A program made the position numbers and the translations under genes. The notes under the pieces are model-generated. The model saw only the letters and a list, made by a program, of their open reading frames with translations. It did no database searches and was not told the origin of the DNA. 64,000 nucleotides of DNA from positions 6,708,501 to 6,772,500 of the forward strand of contig NC_091675.1 in assembly GCF_042453785.1 (NCBI RefSeq), in the 5' to 3' direction. Shown here piece by piece: positions 49,565-61,670 of this stretch (position 1 is the first letter of the stretch; every line of letters begins with the position of its first letter). Source of the stretch: Malus domestica. Taxonomy: Eukaryota; Streptophyta; Magnoliopsida; Rosales; Rosaceae.

Positions 49565-51491
49565 ATGTCCCGGTTTCTGCTCCAGCTCCAGCATCTTCAA
49601 ACGCTCACTAAACCCAGCAAACTCCAATTCGTACCCAGCACTTGCTTCTCTCACCATCCCAACTTCACTCTCAATCTCAAGTTTCCCCCCGACCACACCA
49701 AACCCAGCAAACTCCACCTCTCTCCCCGCCCCCTTCTTCCCGCCACCGCTCGATCCCCCATAATAGTCTGCAAATCCAACGGCTCAGGTAAATCCTCTTG
49801 CTTCAAGTTAATTAGTTGGAGTCTGGTGGATATTTCAGTTTCTGCTTTAGCAACTTACTGTGTGTTTAACTGCTAGACAGCCTAGACTTAGATGTTCTAT
49901 CACGGCCAGAAGAGCGAGGGAAGCCGCACCGACGCGCCAACGGAATATTCTGGATTATACTTGCTAACATTGGGATTTACTTAGCTGATCATGTGTTCCA
50001 GGTAGTGTTTTTAATGTTTGATTAATTCATATTCAACAACTTTATTAAATTGTAATTTGTACTGTTTTAATGTTTGATTAGTTCGAATTTAACAACTTTG
50101 TAAATTGTAATTTGTAATCAGTCCAGCATCTAATTGGGTTTAAATTTTATGATTTGTTTATGGTTGTGTTAGGTTCGCGCGATTAAAATGCTCTACTTGT
50201 ACCACAATTGGCCTACATGGTACCAGTTTCTAACAGCAACATTCTGTCATGCTAATTGGTGAGACGCATATGCGATTATGTAATAAATTATGTTGTGTTG
50301 CCGGACTGTGAATCTGGATCATTCATCGGGTTGCTTTTTGTTAGAATGCGTGGTTTGGACTTTAGATTCACAGTCTAGCAACATAAGTGTAGCGAGAGAG
50401 CATTTTAGTGTTAAATAACTTGCATGTATGTACTGATTACCGAATTCACTATGCATTCTTTCAGGAGCCATCTCTCGAGCAACCTCTTCTTCTTGTATAT
50501 TTTTGGTGAGGGTCCCTTTCTTTTCTTTTTTCTGGCAGGGTCAACTTAATACCGAAACAAATGAAATTTGGACGTAAAATAGAAAATACAAATCAAATTT
50601 AGATAATTAGATGGTGTCTTTCTTGTTTGAACAGGTAAGCTAGTTGAAGAAGAGGAAGGGAATTTTGCTCTGTGGCTTTGTTATATTCTTACCGGGGTTG
50701 GAGCAAACCTTGTATCGTGGCTTGTTCTACCACGAAATGCAGTTTCAGTTGGAGCCTCTGGTGCTGTTTTCGGATTATTTACCATTAGTGTGCTTGTAAA
50801 GGTGAGTTCCGATCTTGGAATTTATCGTTTCTCTAGACGAGACAAATCAGTTTATGCTTAACCAGTCAACCCCTCTGTTGATCAATTTAGATGTCTTGGG
50901 ACTGGAGGAAGATCCTCGAAGTGCTTATATTGGGCCAATTTGTTGTAGAAAAGGTGAGTCGAGGTTTTCAGAAATAGACATTGCTCCTCAAATAGTTTCT
51001 CCTACCAAAGCATCTCCAAAAGTGATTGGAGCATATGAATTCTTTGTTCCAATTTGTTTCATGGTTTTACAGCTTTGTTATCATTTTTGTCAGATTATCT
51101 GGTTTTAAACGAAATTACACTTCAAATATCTGTAGTTTTATTAGTTTACGTGTCTGTGTGTGCGTGCATGTTTATTTTGCGTTTTATGTTTATTTTTTCC
51201 TAAGATCATTTACCATATGTCCTAAGTACATATTTGGGGACAGATTACCAATATGATTCTGTTTTTGTTGCTGTTTTTGGCCACAACTAGGTTATGGAAG
51301 CAGCCCAAGCTTCTACTGCATTATCGGGCACCTTTGGTAGAAATTCGTTGATGAATGTCAATCACATTGCCCATCTCTCAGGTGCTCTTGTTGGTGTTTT
51401 TCTGGTATGGATTCTCAGCAAGGTTCCTTCTGAACCCCCATCACAAGAAGGATCGAATTTCCAAAGCAAAGCAGGCAGAACTCGGTTATAA
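49565..51491 (+). CDS. RBL11: rhomboid-like protease, chloroplastic (RBL11 type)
   Basis: Seven exons: 49565-49787, 49877-50001, 50173-50258, 50465-50505, 50635-50801, 50891-50953, 51291-51491; 301 aa, all GT-AG. The first 70 or so residues are Ser/Pro/Leu-rich and poor in acids, fitting a plastid transit peptide. The six-span rhomboid core follows: NGIFWIILANIGIYLADHVF, WYQFLTATFCHANWSHLSSN, LFFLYIFGKLVEEEEGNF. The catalytic serine is in VGASGAVFGL (S200) and the catalytic histidine in NHIAHLSGA (H263). The exon patterns and near-identity to remembered Arabidopsis RBL11 (MSWDWRKILEVLILGQFV) make the orthology likely. RBL11 resides in the plastid inner envelope and cleaves membrane proteins there; substrates are poorly known. 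Confidence 0.94.
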
Positions 51492-52278
51492 TTCGCTATT
51501 GAAACCACACTTATGTGCTTTTGCAGCGGTTAATATCCTGCTCACCATTGTGCTCTATTTTTTGTTGACCATGTGTACATTATTCTGATGCTAATTGATT
51601 CAATACAAAAAGGATAGAAATTTCCCCAATTGGGTCAATCTTGGTCTTTATAGCCGACCCCACTTAGTGGGAAAAGACTTTGTTGTTGTTGTTGTTGTTG
51701 GGTCAATCTTGGTCTGAACCAAATGTGTGCAATGTGTAAGGGAAATTCTCAATGGCTGATAAGCGCTTCTCATAAGCACTTTTGTTGGACCTTTTACCCA
51801 CTGAAATGAAAAGCACTTGGAAGTATTTTATAACCTGAAAACACTCAACTTTTTCTCCACTATTTTTGGTTACCTGAAAGCGTTTTTAATCTTTGAAATT
51901 TTATTATAAACATGCCCTTTAACTGTGTTATTGAGTGTGAGAAAATGAGTTCTCATTTTTGACAAATACGATATTCTAAACTACTCTAAGCTACGGAAAT
52001 ACATATTCGAATTGGACTGTAGTAAGAGGGTGGGCACACTGCTCTATCTAAATCTACGAGACTCTTCATGTTCTCAACTGTAAATAACAATATTGATGAT
52101 TAATGTAGGAAAGTACAATGTGAAGCATTTTATTCACAAGAAGTAATCAGCATGCTCAAAAACAAGCAAATTTCAATGAAAAGAAAAACTCTCTTCACTA
52201 TCTACAACATTCATATGCTGAATTTTCTTCCGGCATAATTCTATATGATTCTGTTTATATCCAAATCGCATCGTTCCT
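51492..52278. other. intergenic with a LINE tail insertion
   Basis: Rhomboid 3' UTR, then a minimal LINE fragment at 51648-51700, then a zone about 51755-51900 with AAGCGCTTCTCATAAGCACT-type inverted motifs that may be a small MITE related to 30270-30500. Confidence 0.5.
51648..51700 (+). mobile_element. extremely 5'-truncated RTE LINE tail
   Basis: About 53 bp only: CCGACCCCACTTAGTGGGAA, then AAGAC and (TTG)n. It matches the 3' end of the LINE in the SPP intron. The perfect target duplication GGTCAATCTTGGTCT occurs at 51633-51647 and 51701-51715. A textbook aborted target-primed insertion. Confidence 0.9.
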
Positions 52279-53480
52279 TTAGTGCACAAACACAACTGTA
52301 CATTGCTGTGCAATCTGACCGTACACGCCAAGCTGCCCCTGAGATTGCTGCCTGCATATAATCGGCGATCTCTCCCCAAATTTACAAGTACGAGACAGAT
52401 TCATAGACTTTGCAGCAAGCCATGACACGTCCAACGAAAAATCACCATCTCTTAAAACCAGTCTTCCTTTTCTAGTTGCTGAACCCTTTTGATCACTTGT
52501 GACTGCTGATGGTATTTGTAACAAATTGGGATGAAAGGCACTTGCTGATTTCTTTTGATATGTTTTCTCTAAGCTCTCAAATGGCTCCTCTTCTTTTTCA
52601 ACCTGAGAGGTCTTTTCTTCACTTTTCGCAGAACCCAGCATCCTGTTTGCCTCTTTTGTTAGTCCAATCGAGCGCCATGCATCTGCAACAGGCGAGATAG
52701 TAGATTTCTCCGGCTGAACACCAAACTCTTTCATAATCTGGAGTATTTCTTCAGCTTTTCATGGCAGCTTTGCTCCTCTAAATCCCCGTATTAGGGTCTC
52801 AAATGTCTTTAAATTGGGAGAAATACCGGACTCGTACATCTTATCAAAAACTTTGATCGCGTTCTCCATTCTGCCACTGCCAGAACTGCACCATCCGCTC
52901 ATGATGGTTGTGAATATCACAACGTTTGGACGAACTCCTAATTTGATCATGGTTGCAAATAGTTCTTCAGCTTTCTCAACTTCTTGAGCACGTAGCAAGA
53001 ATGCTGTATGCATGTGCATCAGGTTGTATGCCGGCCTTCACCATGTCATCGAAGATTTGCCTACACTTCTCCATGAACCCTGCTGTGCTCCATGCATTCA
53101 TGATGGTGCTAAATGTTATCACATCTGGTTCGACCCCAAATTCTTCCATCAATTTCAGCACCTGCAAAATTGCAAACTAATACACATTTTTGTGTCAATA
53201 ATCGAAACAAACACCATTTCGTGCAAACAAATAGCTACGCAGTTCTGTAGGTCATAACTCACCTGATCAACCCCATCTCTATCCATGGTGTCTACGAATC
53301 CTTTAACCAGCGAGTTAAAGAGTACAATGTTCGGGCAGAGGCCAAGATCTTTTATCCTGCGCATAAACCTTAAGCCCTCCTTCAACTTACCATCCTTGCA
53401 ATACCCGCTCATGATAATGCCACAAGCTGTTGAATCCTTCCATTTGCAATAGTGGTAATTCTTTCTCCATTTTTGTTACC
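52279..53480 (-). pseudogene. decayed P-type PPR protein gene (5'-truncated)
   Basis: Minus-strand pieces of a pentatricopeptide repeat protein resembling At5g25630/At5g21222: CGIIMSGYCKDGKLKEGLRF, GLCPNIVLFNSLVKGFVDTM, then [60 protein letters not shown] and ISPVADAWRSIGLTKEANRM. The N-terminal half of the usual protein is absent beyond 53480. Damage: a short deletion near 53425 (the expected PNERT before CGII is lost), a frameshift near 53000 (YSILA then AQEVEKAEE in another frame), and TGG to TGA at 52759-52761. The intron near 53162-53262 is kept, so it is not a retrocopy. PPR proteins bind organelle RNA; this copy cannot make a full one. Confidence 0.85.
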
Positions 53481-54925
53481 TGATTCTCCCTTATGTTTTA
53501 CTTAGACAATATTTTTTTTTTTTTAATTTTCAAAATTTTGGGTTTCTGGGTGCTACTCAATCACAATCAGAAGACACCAGAAAATCAAAGCTCGGTTGTA
53601 CGTGGTCAAACCAACTTGAACATTAAGAGAGAGAGAGAGGGAGAGAGAGTGTGACTGTGCTTGGAGTTGCTTGTAAGGAATGGAGGAGTATGGAGACCCA
53701 CCAAAACAGATGGGGAACATAATGTATGTAATCATCTCTGAGGGGGAGAGAGACAAATGTGATGGGGATAAGCCGATAAGGAGAAAAAAGTGAGGGTCTC
53801 AAAATTTTCAGGAAAATTGCTTCTCATTTTTTTTTCTTCCCTTTTTTCTTATTAAAAATAAATCATGAAAGTTAGTGTAATCTCTCAACACCCCACCTTT
53901 CTCATAAATCTTAGTTTCATTTTTATGGTAATCAAATTTCCATTAAAAGTCCAACCAATTTTTATTATATTTCTTTCGTGACACATATAATTAATAAAAG
54001 AAATGTTAGGATTAGTCGTATATAGGTACGTAGTTGATCATTTATGCTTCGACTCATAAAACAAGAACGTCGATGTTAAATTCATATCAAGCACGAATTC
54101 AACTGTTAAATTTGGGGTGGCCTGAGTTATCTAGGTGGATAGGGAGTGGGTTAGAGCAATAAGCTATTTGGTAAGACTTGATTGTAAAGTCCAAACTAAC
54201 CTAGCCAATAATGTGTTCATTCTCATTATGTGTTTATGCGCACAAATGATTGTAACACTCCTCTATTTGGTAAGGCTGTCGCACTATGACAACACACACA
54301 AAAGGGTAGAAATCATAGGTTAGTGGGTGGGACAAAATACGCAATGAGAAACACAAATTTGCCATGGTGAGATCATTGTCAGCTATAATTAAAATAGATT
54401 TTCTTTGATAATGGGTGGTGCTATCCACATCTACACATGCTTTGTTAATTTTGTATGTTGATCTTCTTCAATATATTCGATCTGACGGTCAAAAATTGAG
54501 AGGAGTGTGGATGGCACAACCCTCGATAATTAAGATAAAGGTTTGGGCTTTAGGTTGGGCTTGAGTCAGCCCATTACGGGTTATGGGCCGGGTCACCATA
54601 CACGGGGTCATAGCCGTAAGCCAATGGCTCTACGCACTGGGCTTATGTAAAAGTACCATACATGGGGTCCTAGGAAAATGCCGCAAAGATGAATTCCCGG
54701 AAAATCTAAAAAAAGAGAGATCAGAAGCAAGCAGCCACTGTGATTAAAACTTCAGAAATACTCTTCTTTCTTCGTAATTTCCAATTGTTTTTCATTAATC
54801 ACAGAATAATCACCGTGATTAAGACCCAGATTAGAGATTCATCTGAATATTCAGCCCAATTTTTTTCAGTAATTATCTTTGAATTTTTGGAATATTCTTC
54901 TGGAGTGATCAATTTCGGGATTGAT
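53481..54925. other. intergenic with one MITE
   Basis: A (GA)n tract near 53623-53650, AT-rich sequence and one MITE (54413-54522). The last 150-200 bp are probably the 5' UTR of the Mpv17-family gene. A tetranucleotide-like CATGGGGTC phrase appears twice (near 54600 and 54660). No gene seen. Confidence 0.5.
54413..54522. mobile_element. short hAT-like MITE, copy D
   Basis: Ends GGGTGGTGCTATCCACA and GTGGATGGCACAACCC are inverted repeats. Flanks TTGATAAT (54405-54412) and TCGATAAT (54523-54530) are an 8-bp target duplication with one mismatch. Shorter than copies A-C, with some inner sequence lost. Confidence 0.8.
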
Positions 54926-56693
54926 ATGTTTAGGCTGTGGAAATGGTACCAGAATTCTTTATCTGTTCATCCGATTAAGACGCAGGTCATCAGCTCCGGT
55001 TTGATTTGGGGGTTTGGTGACATAACTGCCCAGACCATCACCCACTCCACGGCCCAGGAAAGCGAGCGGATTCAAGCTCAGGTAAAAATAAAATTACCCA
55101 TTACCCAAATGGTTTTTTTTTTTACCCTCAATTTTCTGGTAATATTCTTGCATTTCTTGCTCTGTTTCAGTATTTGCTCAAATGGGTCTCTGTTATTCAC
55201 TATTTTCCCAGATGTGTCTCTCTTGTTTTCTCCTACATTTGATCATTTAGCTCTTGTTCTTGTGTTTGTGGAATTTCTTTCATGCTTTGGATGGCCTCTG
55301 TATTTGTTTATTTATTTGTCAATTTTTATTGAATCGTTGCCATGGAATTTGGAAAAAAATTCATTGTGCTTGTTTTTTTAAACTTCAAGAAGTGTAGGAT
55401 TTGTTGCTTAATAATGGGGGTTAATGTGGCACCAAGCGGATATAGTTCCTCATAAGCAACTTTTATTGAACGGGTTCATTATGGCATGATGTTTAGGTTC
55501 AACAATACAATTCCATGTGTAAGTGGTGGTGAACCAATTCCATGTAAGTCTTTCATCATGTTTAGGGAAAAGTTTTGGTAGCTGCATTTTCTTTATCTCT
55601 TGATTTGGAGGATCACATATTTTGGAGAGGATATTAAACTACTTACTCATTGTGTATAATTTTTCTTAGTTTAGAGAAACATGACGTGTTTTGGTAATGT
55701 TCTTAAACGATTCTTCGGTCATAAATGTACCAAACACTTTCTGAAATCAAGTTACGCTGTTAAGCATAACACCTTGTGCAGAGTTCCCCAATTTTAGGCT
55801 ACATATATGAGAGAAATATAACGTAAAAGTTTTGGAATTTCTCAACATTTTGTTTTATATTAAATGATCAAATTCAAATGCATGCTCGCAAGACGTTGCT
55901 GTCAAATATATTGTTAATTAGTTTTCCATGTTCATAGACTAACTTATTTGTCTTCGTGCACAGGGTGAAGATGAAAAGTTAAAGATCAACTGGAGAAGAG
56001 TGGGTACAACCAGCTTGTTCGGATTTGGGTTTGTCGGGCCTGTTGGCCACCTCTGGTAAGGAAATTTTTTTGGTGGAAAAGGTCATTCTGAGTATGTCGA
56101 CATGTGATTTTGCTGGTGTTTTTGAGATCTTGTTCACACGTCAAATGGCGTTCTAGAATTTTACCAAGTAAAGGAACCACTAATCATGGGCATTTGGGCC
56201 TCCTTAAAACCTTTCACTGCGTTTCCTCTCTTTTCTTTGCTGAGTGAGACAGTTTATGAGTTTGGTTTTATTATTCTTTTGCAGGTATGAAGGTTTAGAT
56301 CGATATATAAGGTCAAGACTTCTGCTTCAACCAAACTCATTTCGGTTTGTTGCTTCTAAAGTAGCGATTGATGGATTCCTTTTTGGGCCATTGGATTTAC
56401 TTGTGTTTTTCACATACATGGGTTTTTCTGCCGGAAAGAGTTTTCCTCAAATCAAGCAAGATGTGAAAAGGGATTTTCTACCAGCCTTTGTTCTAGAAGG
56501 AGGCGTATGGCCGATTGTACAAGTAGTAAACTTTCGGTTTATACCTGTGAGGTATCAGCTCCTCTATGTCAACTTCTTTTGCTTGTTGGATAGCTCTTTT
56601 TTGTCATGGCTCGAGCAACAACAGGATGCTCCATGGAAGCAATGGTTGAAATCATTAGTACATGTTAGCAAGCAAAACGGTGATGAAAGGTGA
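54926..56693 (+). CDS. Mpv17/PMP22 family membrane protein
   Basis: Three exons: 54926-55081, 55964-56055, 56285-56693; 218 aa, GT-AG introns. It begins MFRLWKWYQNSLSVHPIKTQ and continues SSGLIWGFGDITAQ, the N-terminal signature of Mpv17/PMP22/Sym1 proteins. Then come WRRVGTTSLFGFGFVGPVGH, WYEGLDRYIRSRLL, ASKVAIDGFLFGPLDLLVFF and the C-terminal signature WPIVQVVNFRFIPVRYQLLY. Four membrane spans are predicted by eye. Family members sit in the inner mitochondrial or peroxisomal membrane and may form channels that protect against stress. The exact substrate and location of this one are not known. It converges on the PERK gene about 640 bp away. Confidence 0.92.
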
Positions 56694-57210
56694 TTCGTGA
56701 TTGCCCTTGAACTATACAGTGGATTGTACGTCAGAAAAGTATAACAGTTGAGTGAGAAAACTAAGATACCAACTTAGTTTTTGGAAGTTGGGAATTCGGA
56801 AGAGATGGATTTGCTCTCATGGTTATCCAGGTTTTACTTGCGTTACAAGTTTTCATTTATTTGTATTCTCTAGGAATGATTTAATAATGTTTCTATCAAT
56901 TGTGTTTGCTACTGATTGCAAGTTCTTGGTCTTGCATCCAGTTGAGTATTATCAATTTGGTTTTACCGTCTTACCCTCTGTAAATATTTACTCTTGGTAG
57001 TTAAATACCGGAAAGGAAATTTTCCGGAATTGAGATTTGATATGTGATCCTTGTTTCATATCCATTCTGTGATTTTTCAACTCTTAAACAGTTAACAGAC
57101 CTGAACAAGCAGATAACAGCTGCTACTTCAAACCCAGACCAAAATAATTTACCAGAAAGATTAGTGTAATCTGTGATTTTTTTTTTTTTTCAGCAGGCAA
57201 TTGAAAAAAT

Positions 57211-57289
57211 GGGGGCAAGGCTAGCCGACATTCACCTCTCCCAGACCCTGTGTAAAGCAGGAGCCTTGTGCACTGGGTACGACCTTTTT
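57211..57289 (+). mobile_element. Au-like SINE, strongly 5'-truncated
   Basis: 79 bp matching the 3' part of the SINE at 4156-4267 (AAGGCTAGCCGACATTCACC, GCACTGGGTACGACCTTTTT). It is flanked by a perfect 19-bp duplication AGCAGGCAATTGAAAAAAT (57192-57210, 57290-57308). It lies between the convergent Mpv17-family and PERK genes, 48 bp from the PERK stop codon, so it probably forms part of a 3' UTR. Confidence 0.92.
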
Positions 57290-57336
57290 AGCAGGCAATT
57301 GAAAAAATTGAATGTACATAATTTTCTTTTCAGTTC

Positions 57337-60300
57337 TTAACTCCACACCATTCGTTGGCCCTCGCTGCTGGAGCCGGAAAGGTTAAGACCGTATCCACTG
57401 GTAGTTTCACTGTACCTACTGATATCGAGGTATGCATTCTCGAAGCCATTGTGTAATGTGCTGTTTCCTGGTGTGATTCCTTCACGAAGCTCCGTCAAGG
57501 AAGCGACTCCTTCTAAAGCGTGGACTACCTGCTCGGTTCGGATTAAATTTAAAGATTTTTGGTTAATTAGATGAACAGTTATGCGCTTTGTTTCAAATAA
57601 GCTATAATTGTGAAACCTGAAAGAGTGAATTACTTGGCTCATTCGCGGTCGAAGCCATGCTGAATGCCGTACGCAAGCAGCGGCGCAAGCAACGATTCGA
57701 GCCATCTCATTCTTCTTGTAGTTTTTCTCCAATCTTGGATCAGTAAGTGCATCGAAATCACCATTTTCCAGCGCTTGAGTGAGCAATGGCCTGGCCTGCA
57801 ATGCCGAACACGAAAATTCAGTTATTTGTACACTCAAAATTTCTGCACTCGAGGACCAGGGTTGATGTTCTGCATCCATCGGATAATATGATCAACGAAA
57901 TGTAAGGTGAGGCAATGCTAAGAAACGCATCAGTGATGCAAGAGAACTAACCCACTGCACTAGGCCCTTGTTCCTTATGGATTCTGAAGTACTGATAGGA
58001 CGGCGTCCAGTGATCAGTTCTAGAAGTACAACCCCATATGAATACACGTCTGATTTGTCAGTTACCTTACCGCTCGATGCGTATTCTGGAGCCAGGTACC
58101 TGTACATGTTCGACCAAAGAACAACTGATTAAGAAAATTCTGCCCTACAACGCGAATTTTGTTCCGCCAGATAGCAGTCAAAGCAAAACTGAATACATTG
58201 CTATGGCGTTGGAGTTGTAGTAAGAAGAATATCATGTTCTTACCCAAACGTTCCCACTACTCGTGTCGAAAAGTGAGTCATGTGAGTGTTGGTATCAGAG
58301 AAAGATTTGGCCAGTCCAAAGTCAGAAACCTGAATGTTAAATCTCAAGTTCGTTAATCTTATTATCGCTATTAACACCGGTTAATCCATTGAATATATAG
58401 AGAAGCTCTCAATTTTTGTCAGCAATGTGAAAGGAAAAGTTAGTGCAATAGTAATGGCATTGAGAACCTTTGCTTCAAAGTTATGATCCAGAAGAATATT
58501 AGACGCTTTGATGTCGCGATGAATGATTTTTGGATTGCCTGCAACCGAGAATGAAAATGTGAAAAACATTCGCAATTTTATTTACCGGATGCGAAAAAGA
58601 AACTTCCAAGAGATCTGTGAAGGGAACTCACAATCTTCATGGAGATATGCGAGTCCTTTTGCTGATCCAGTAGCAATTCTGAGTCTGATTTCCCACTCCA
58701 GAACAGGCTGCCCTTCTCCTGCAATGCATTGCGTTTAGTAGTGTTAGCGACGTTCTAAAACACGGAGATCAAAGAAAGAAAAAAAAAAACCATTGGCTAT
58801 TTGGTTTATTGAATCATCTATCGAGCCATGAAAAAGATTCAGCAATAGACATAAACAAATGCACTATCTGTTTTACTTCAAGCAATACATGGAGTAACTC
58901 CCGATATAGCAGTAAAAGCAAGACGTGTAGGCAAATCAACTTATCAAATTTTTGCAGTAAAAGCAAGACGCATAGGCAAATCAACTTATCAAATTCTTGC
59001 GTTATACTCCAGTTGAATCAAAATCAATCATTTGAAATAGGACTTACCGTGTAAGTGGAATTCCAAGGTGTTGTTTGGAACAAACTCATAAACAAGCAAC
59101 CTATCAACCCCGGTTGTGCAGTATCCAACCAAAGAAACCAGATGCTTGTGATGAACGCGGCTAATGATGTCAACCTCGGACTGAAATTCTCGCTCCCCTT
59201 GCCGGCTTCCTGTCTTCAACTGCTTGACTGCAACTTCTTTTCCACTTGGAAGCACTCCCTTGTGAACATACCCGAATCCGCCTTGTCCAAGAAGGTTGGC
59301 TTCAGAAAAGCCATTGGTTGCCACCACTATTTGATCATATGTGAAAATCCCATTTGGGAAATCGAAAGGCGACCCAGCTGGCCTTTGAGTTTGAGGCGGA
59401 TGTGGAAACTGATATCTGGATTTGATCGAAGCAGAGCCGGCATTGCGGCTTATTGGAGATTGTGGGACGTTGGAGCTGGATAGCACCCTGATAACATGAA
59501 CTCCTGGTAGAGGAACATCTGACAATGCAACGGAGAAAACACGGTAAATCAGTAAATGAAATTGTTTTTTTTTGTTGATAATATTCTACTTTTAACTAAT
59601 CATCTAAACTGCGAAGAGAAGATTCAAACTCAGGTGCATAAGGAAGTACACATCCCCTCTAGCCAATGTAGTTAAGGCAACGTAATTACCTTTTGTGGCG
59701 AATGGTGGTGTTTTATGGGGATCCGCCAAAAGGGCACTGTTGTTTTTGCTCCGCCTACGATTGTAACAGAGAAACAGAATGGCAAGGAGGAGAGCGACGG
59801 CGACAAGTCCACCAACGGCGCATGATCCGGCTATGAAAGCTGTGCTCTTGTTTGCTCTTGGGTTGTGGACTTGCAAGGTGGTTGGCAGGGATGAGGATAA
59901 TGGTGGATGTAGCATTGACTGAGGCGGCATTGTCAATGTGGTTGGAGGTGGGATTATGGAGTTATTGTTGGAGGGAGATGGCTGCAGAGTGCTGGCCAAT
60001 GGGGGAGGCAATGCAGGTGGTGGAGAGTCGTTGGTTGGACTCGCTAATGGTGGTGTTTGGGTGGTGGGGCTGGTGGGGGCTGGTGGAGTAGGAGTTGACA
60101 ATGCAGGTGGTGGTGGAGCGGTTGATGGGATTATAGGAGGGGAAACATGTGGTGGTGGTAAAGGTGGTGATAGTGGCGGAAGAGAAGGTGTTGATGGCAG
60201 TGGAGTTAGCGGTGGCGAGGGTGGTGGAGGGGAAGAGGTCACTACTGATGGTGGTGGTGAATGCGATGGAGGTGAAGAGGTGACCAGTGTTGGTGGAGGA

Positions 60301-60623
60301 GGAGAAGTGGCTGAAGGCGTTGGTGGAGGAGTGACCGTAGATGGTGGCAACAGAACTGGCAATGGTGGAAGCTGAGGTGGCGGAGATGTTAGAGGAGGCG
60401 GTGGTGGTGAGGAAACAGGAGGGTCAGAGTTGTTTATAGGCGGCAGAGTAGGAGGAGTACTAGTGGGTGAGGATGGTGCTATTTGTGGCAATGGCGGCAT
60501 CAACGGTTGTGGAAATGGTGACGGCAACAATGGCGGCAGAAGTGGAGGAAATGACGGTGTCAATGGAGGTGGAGTGGTAACAGGAGAAGCAGCAGGAGGC
60601 AGTGACCGTGGCGGCGAAGACAT
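57337..60623 (-). CDS. proline-rich extensin-like receptor kinase (PERK)
   Basis: Eight exons (5' to 3'): 60623-59690, 59518-59048, 58718-58632, 58538-58468, 58329-58244, 58099-57952, 57795-57634, 57528-57337; 716 aa. Exon 1 encodes about 250 residues of Pro/Ser/Thr-rich extracellular sequence with SPPPP-like blocks, no obvious signal peptide, and one membrane span ([20 protein letters not shown], about residues 261-287) followed by YNRRRSK. The kinase domain has GQGGFGYV (389-396), the lysine in VAVKQLK (K410), HRDIKASN (D506), DFG (D524) and APEY. The Ser/Thr RLK order is complete. PERKs span the plasma membrane, contact cell-wall pectin and signal in growth and wound responses. Length and intron layout fit PERK8/PERK10/PERK13-like genes; which one is uncertain. 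Confidence 0.95.
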
Positions 60624-61039
60624 TGTTGGTTGCAGAGTAAGTTTCTATTGAGTTTCTAGAGATGTATTGTAATTTGTATTTGTATAACAGCATAACACTT
60701 TAGCTACTAATAGATAGAGGCTGTATATGATAGAGTCCCGATAACTCACTAGTCACTATTAAATTTGATATCAAGGTTTGATTAAAAAAAAATTGATATC
60801 AAATTTAATGACGGATATATGTTTTGGTCATTTTTCTTTAACAATCCTTGATTATCGAGTTATATGATAAGTGAACAATGTAAATTGACTTTAAGATGAA
60901 CTCTAATAATGAGATGGTACAAATTGTTTAAATTTTGAACTACTTAATAGGTTAGACTAACGAAAGCAAATTCAATAATTTAGTACCAAAAGAGTATTAT
61001 TGACATATAATATATAGGATAGATAGGATATTATTGGAA

Positions 61040-61228
61040 AGGGATCATCTCCGGTTCCCTTTCTTCTAATTCACCAAATTAGAGAATTCGTGCCGTTGAA
61101 AATTGATCTAACATCTGAAGTTATTGTAACTTTTAAATAGATCCCTGTGTTTGTAGTCTTTGGATCAATATTCAACGACACGGATTCTCTGATTTGATGA
61201 ATTAAGAGAAAAGGAGAGAGATATTTTA
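61040..61228. mobile_element. MITE with long imperfect inverted ends
   Basis: CTTCTAATTCACCAAATTAG and GAGAATTCGTGCCGTTGAAA (61061-61104) pair in inverted orientation with TTCAACGACACGGATTCTC and TGATTTGATGAATTAAGAG (about 61172-61210). The arms are over 50 bp with several mismatches. Little spacer, so the transcript would fold into a long hairpin. Confidence 0.65.
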
Positions 61229-61670
61229 ATTATTTTTTAATAAATTTCTTCCAACTAATCTTCCAACTAACCTCTCACTTATTTTACTTTTATATGTTGA
61301 ATGGGGAAGCAGCATGTGATCAGTAAGACAGTAACTAGTTGCTGTTGTTGTTGATGTTGTCGGTGGAAATCCAGTTCACCTTCCACTGTCTCACTAGGGC
61401 TATAGCCCACTACGAGTTAATATGGGAAAGAAAAATTTGGGTGGAACTTGGTCACGTTATTCGTAGGAGAATTCTCACAACAATAGAGAATTCAATATGT
61501 TTACAGTTTAATATCGAGAGAATCTTTAATAGGAGTGACACTACAACGTGGTTGGACATATATGGCAAGTTAATAAGACATTACCATGTTAACATAAATG
61601 GAGCCAAATTAACCGAACATCATGAGAATTTGAGCATGTTTGTGAGAAAAAGAGCAAAAGATGAGACTAA

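Noticed and set aside
53553-53756. Short minus-strand frame upstream of the PPR remnant as its missing N-terminus
   Set aside because: Crosses a GA microsatellite and has no PPR motif; not homologous to the missing half.
59852-60651. Gly-rich plus-strand frames opposite PERK exon 1
   Set aside because: They are the complement of the Pro-rich PERK ectodomain; CCN/CCT proline codons read as GGN/AGG on the other strand. No independent support.
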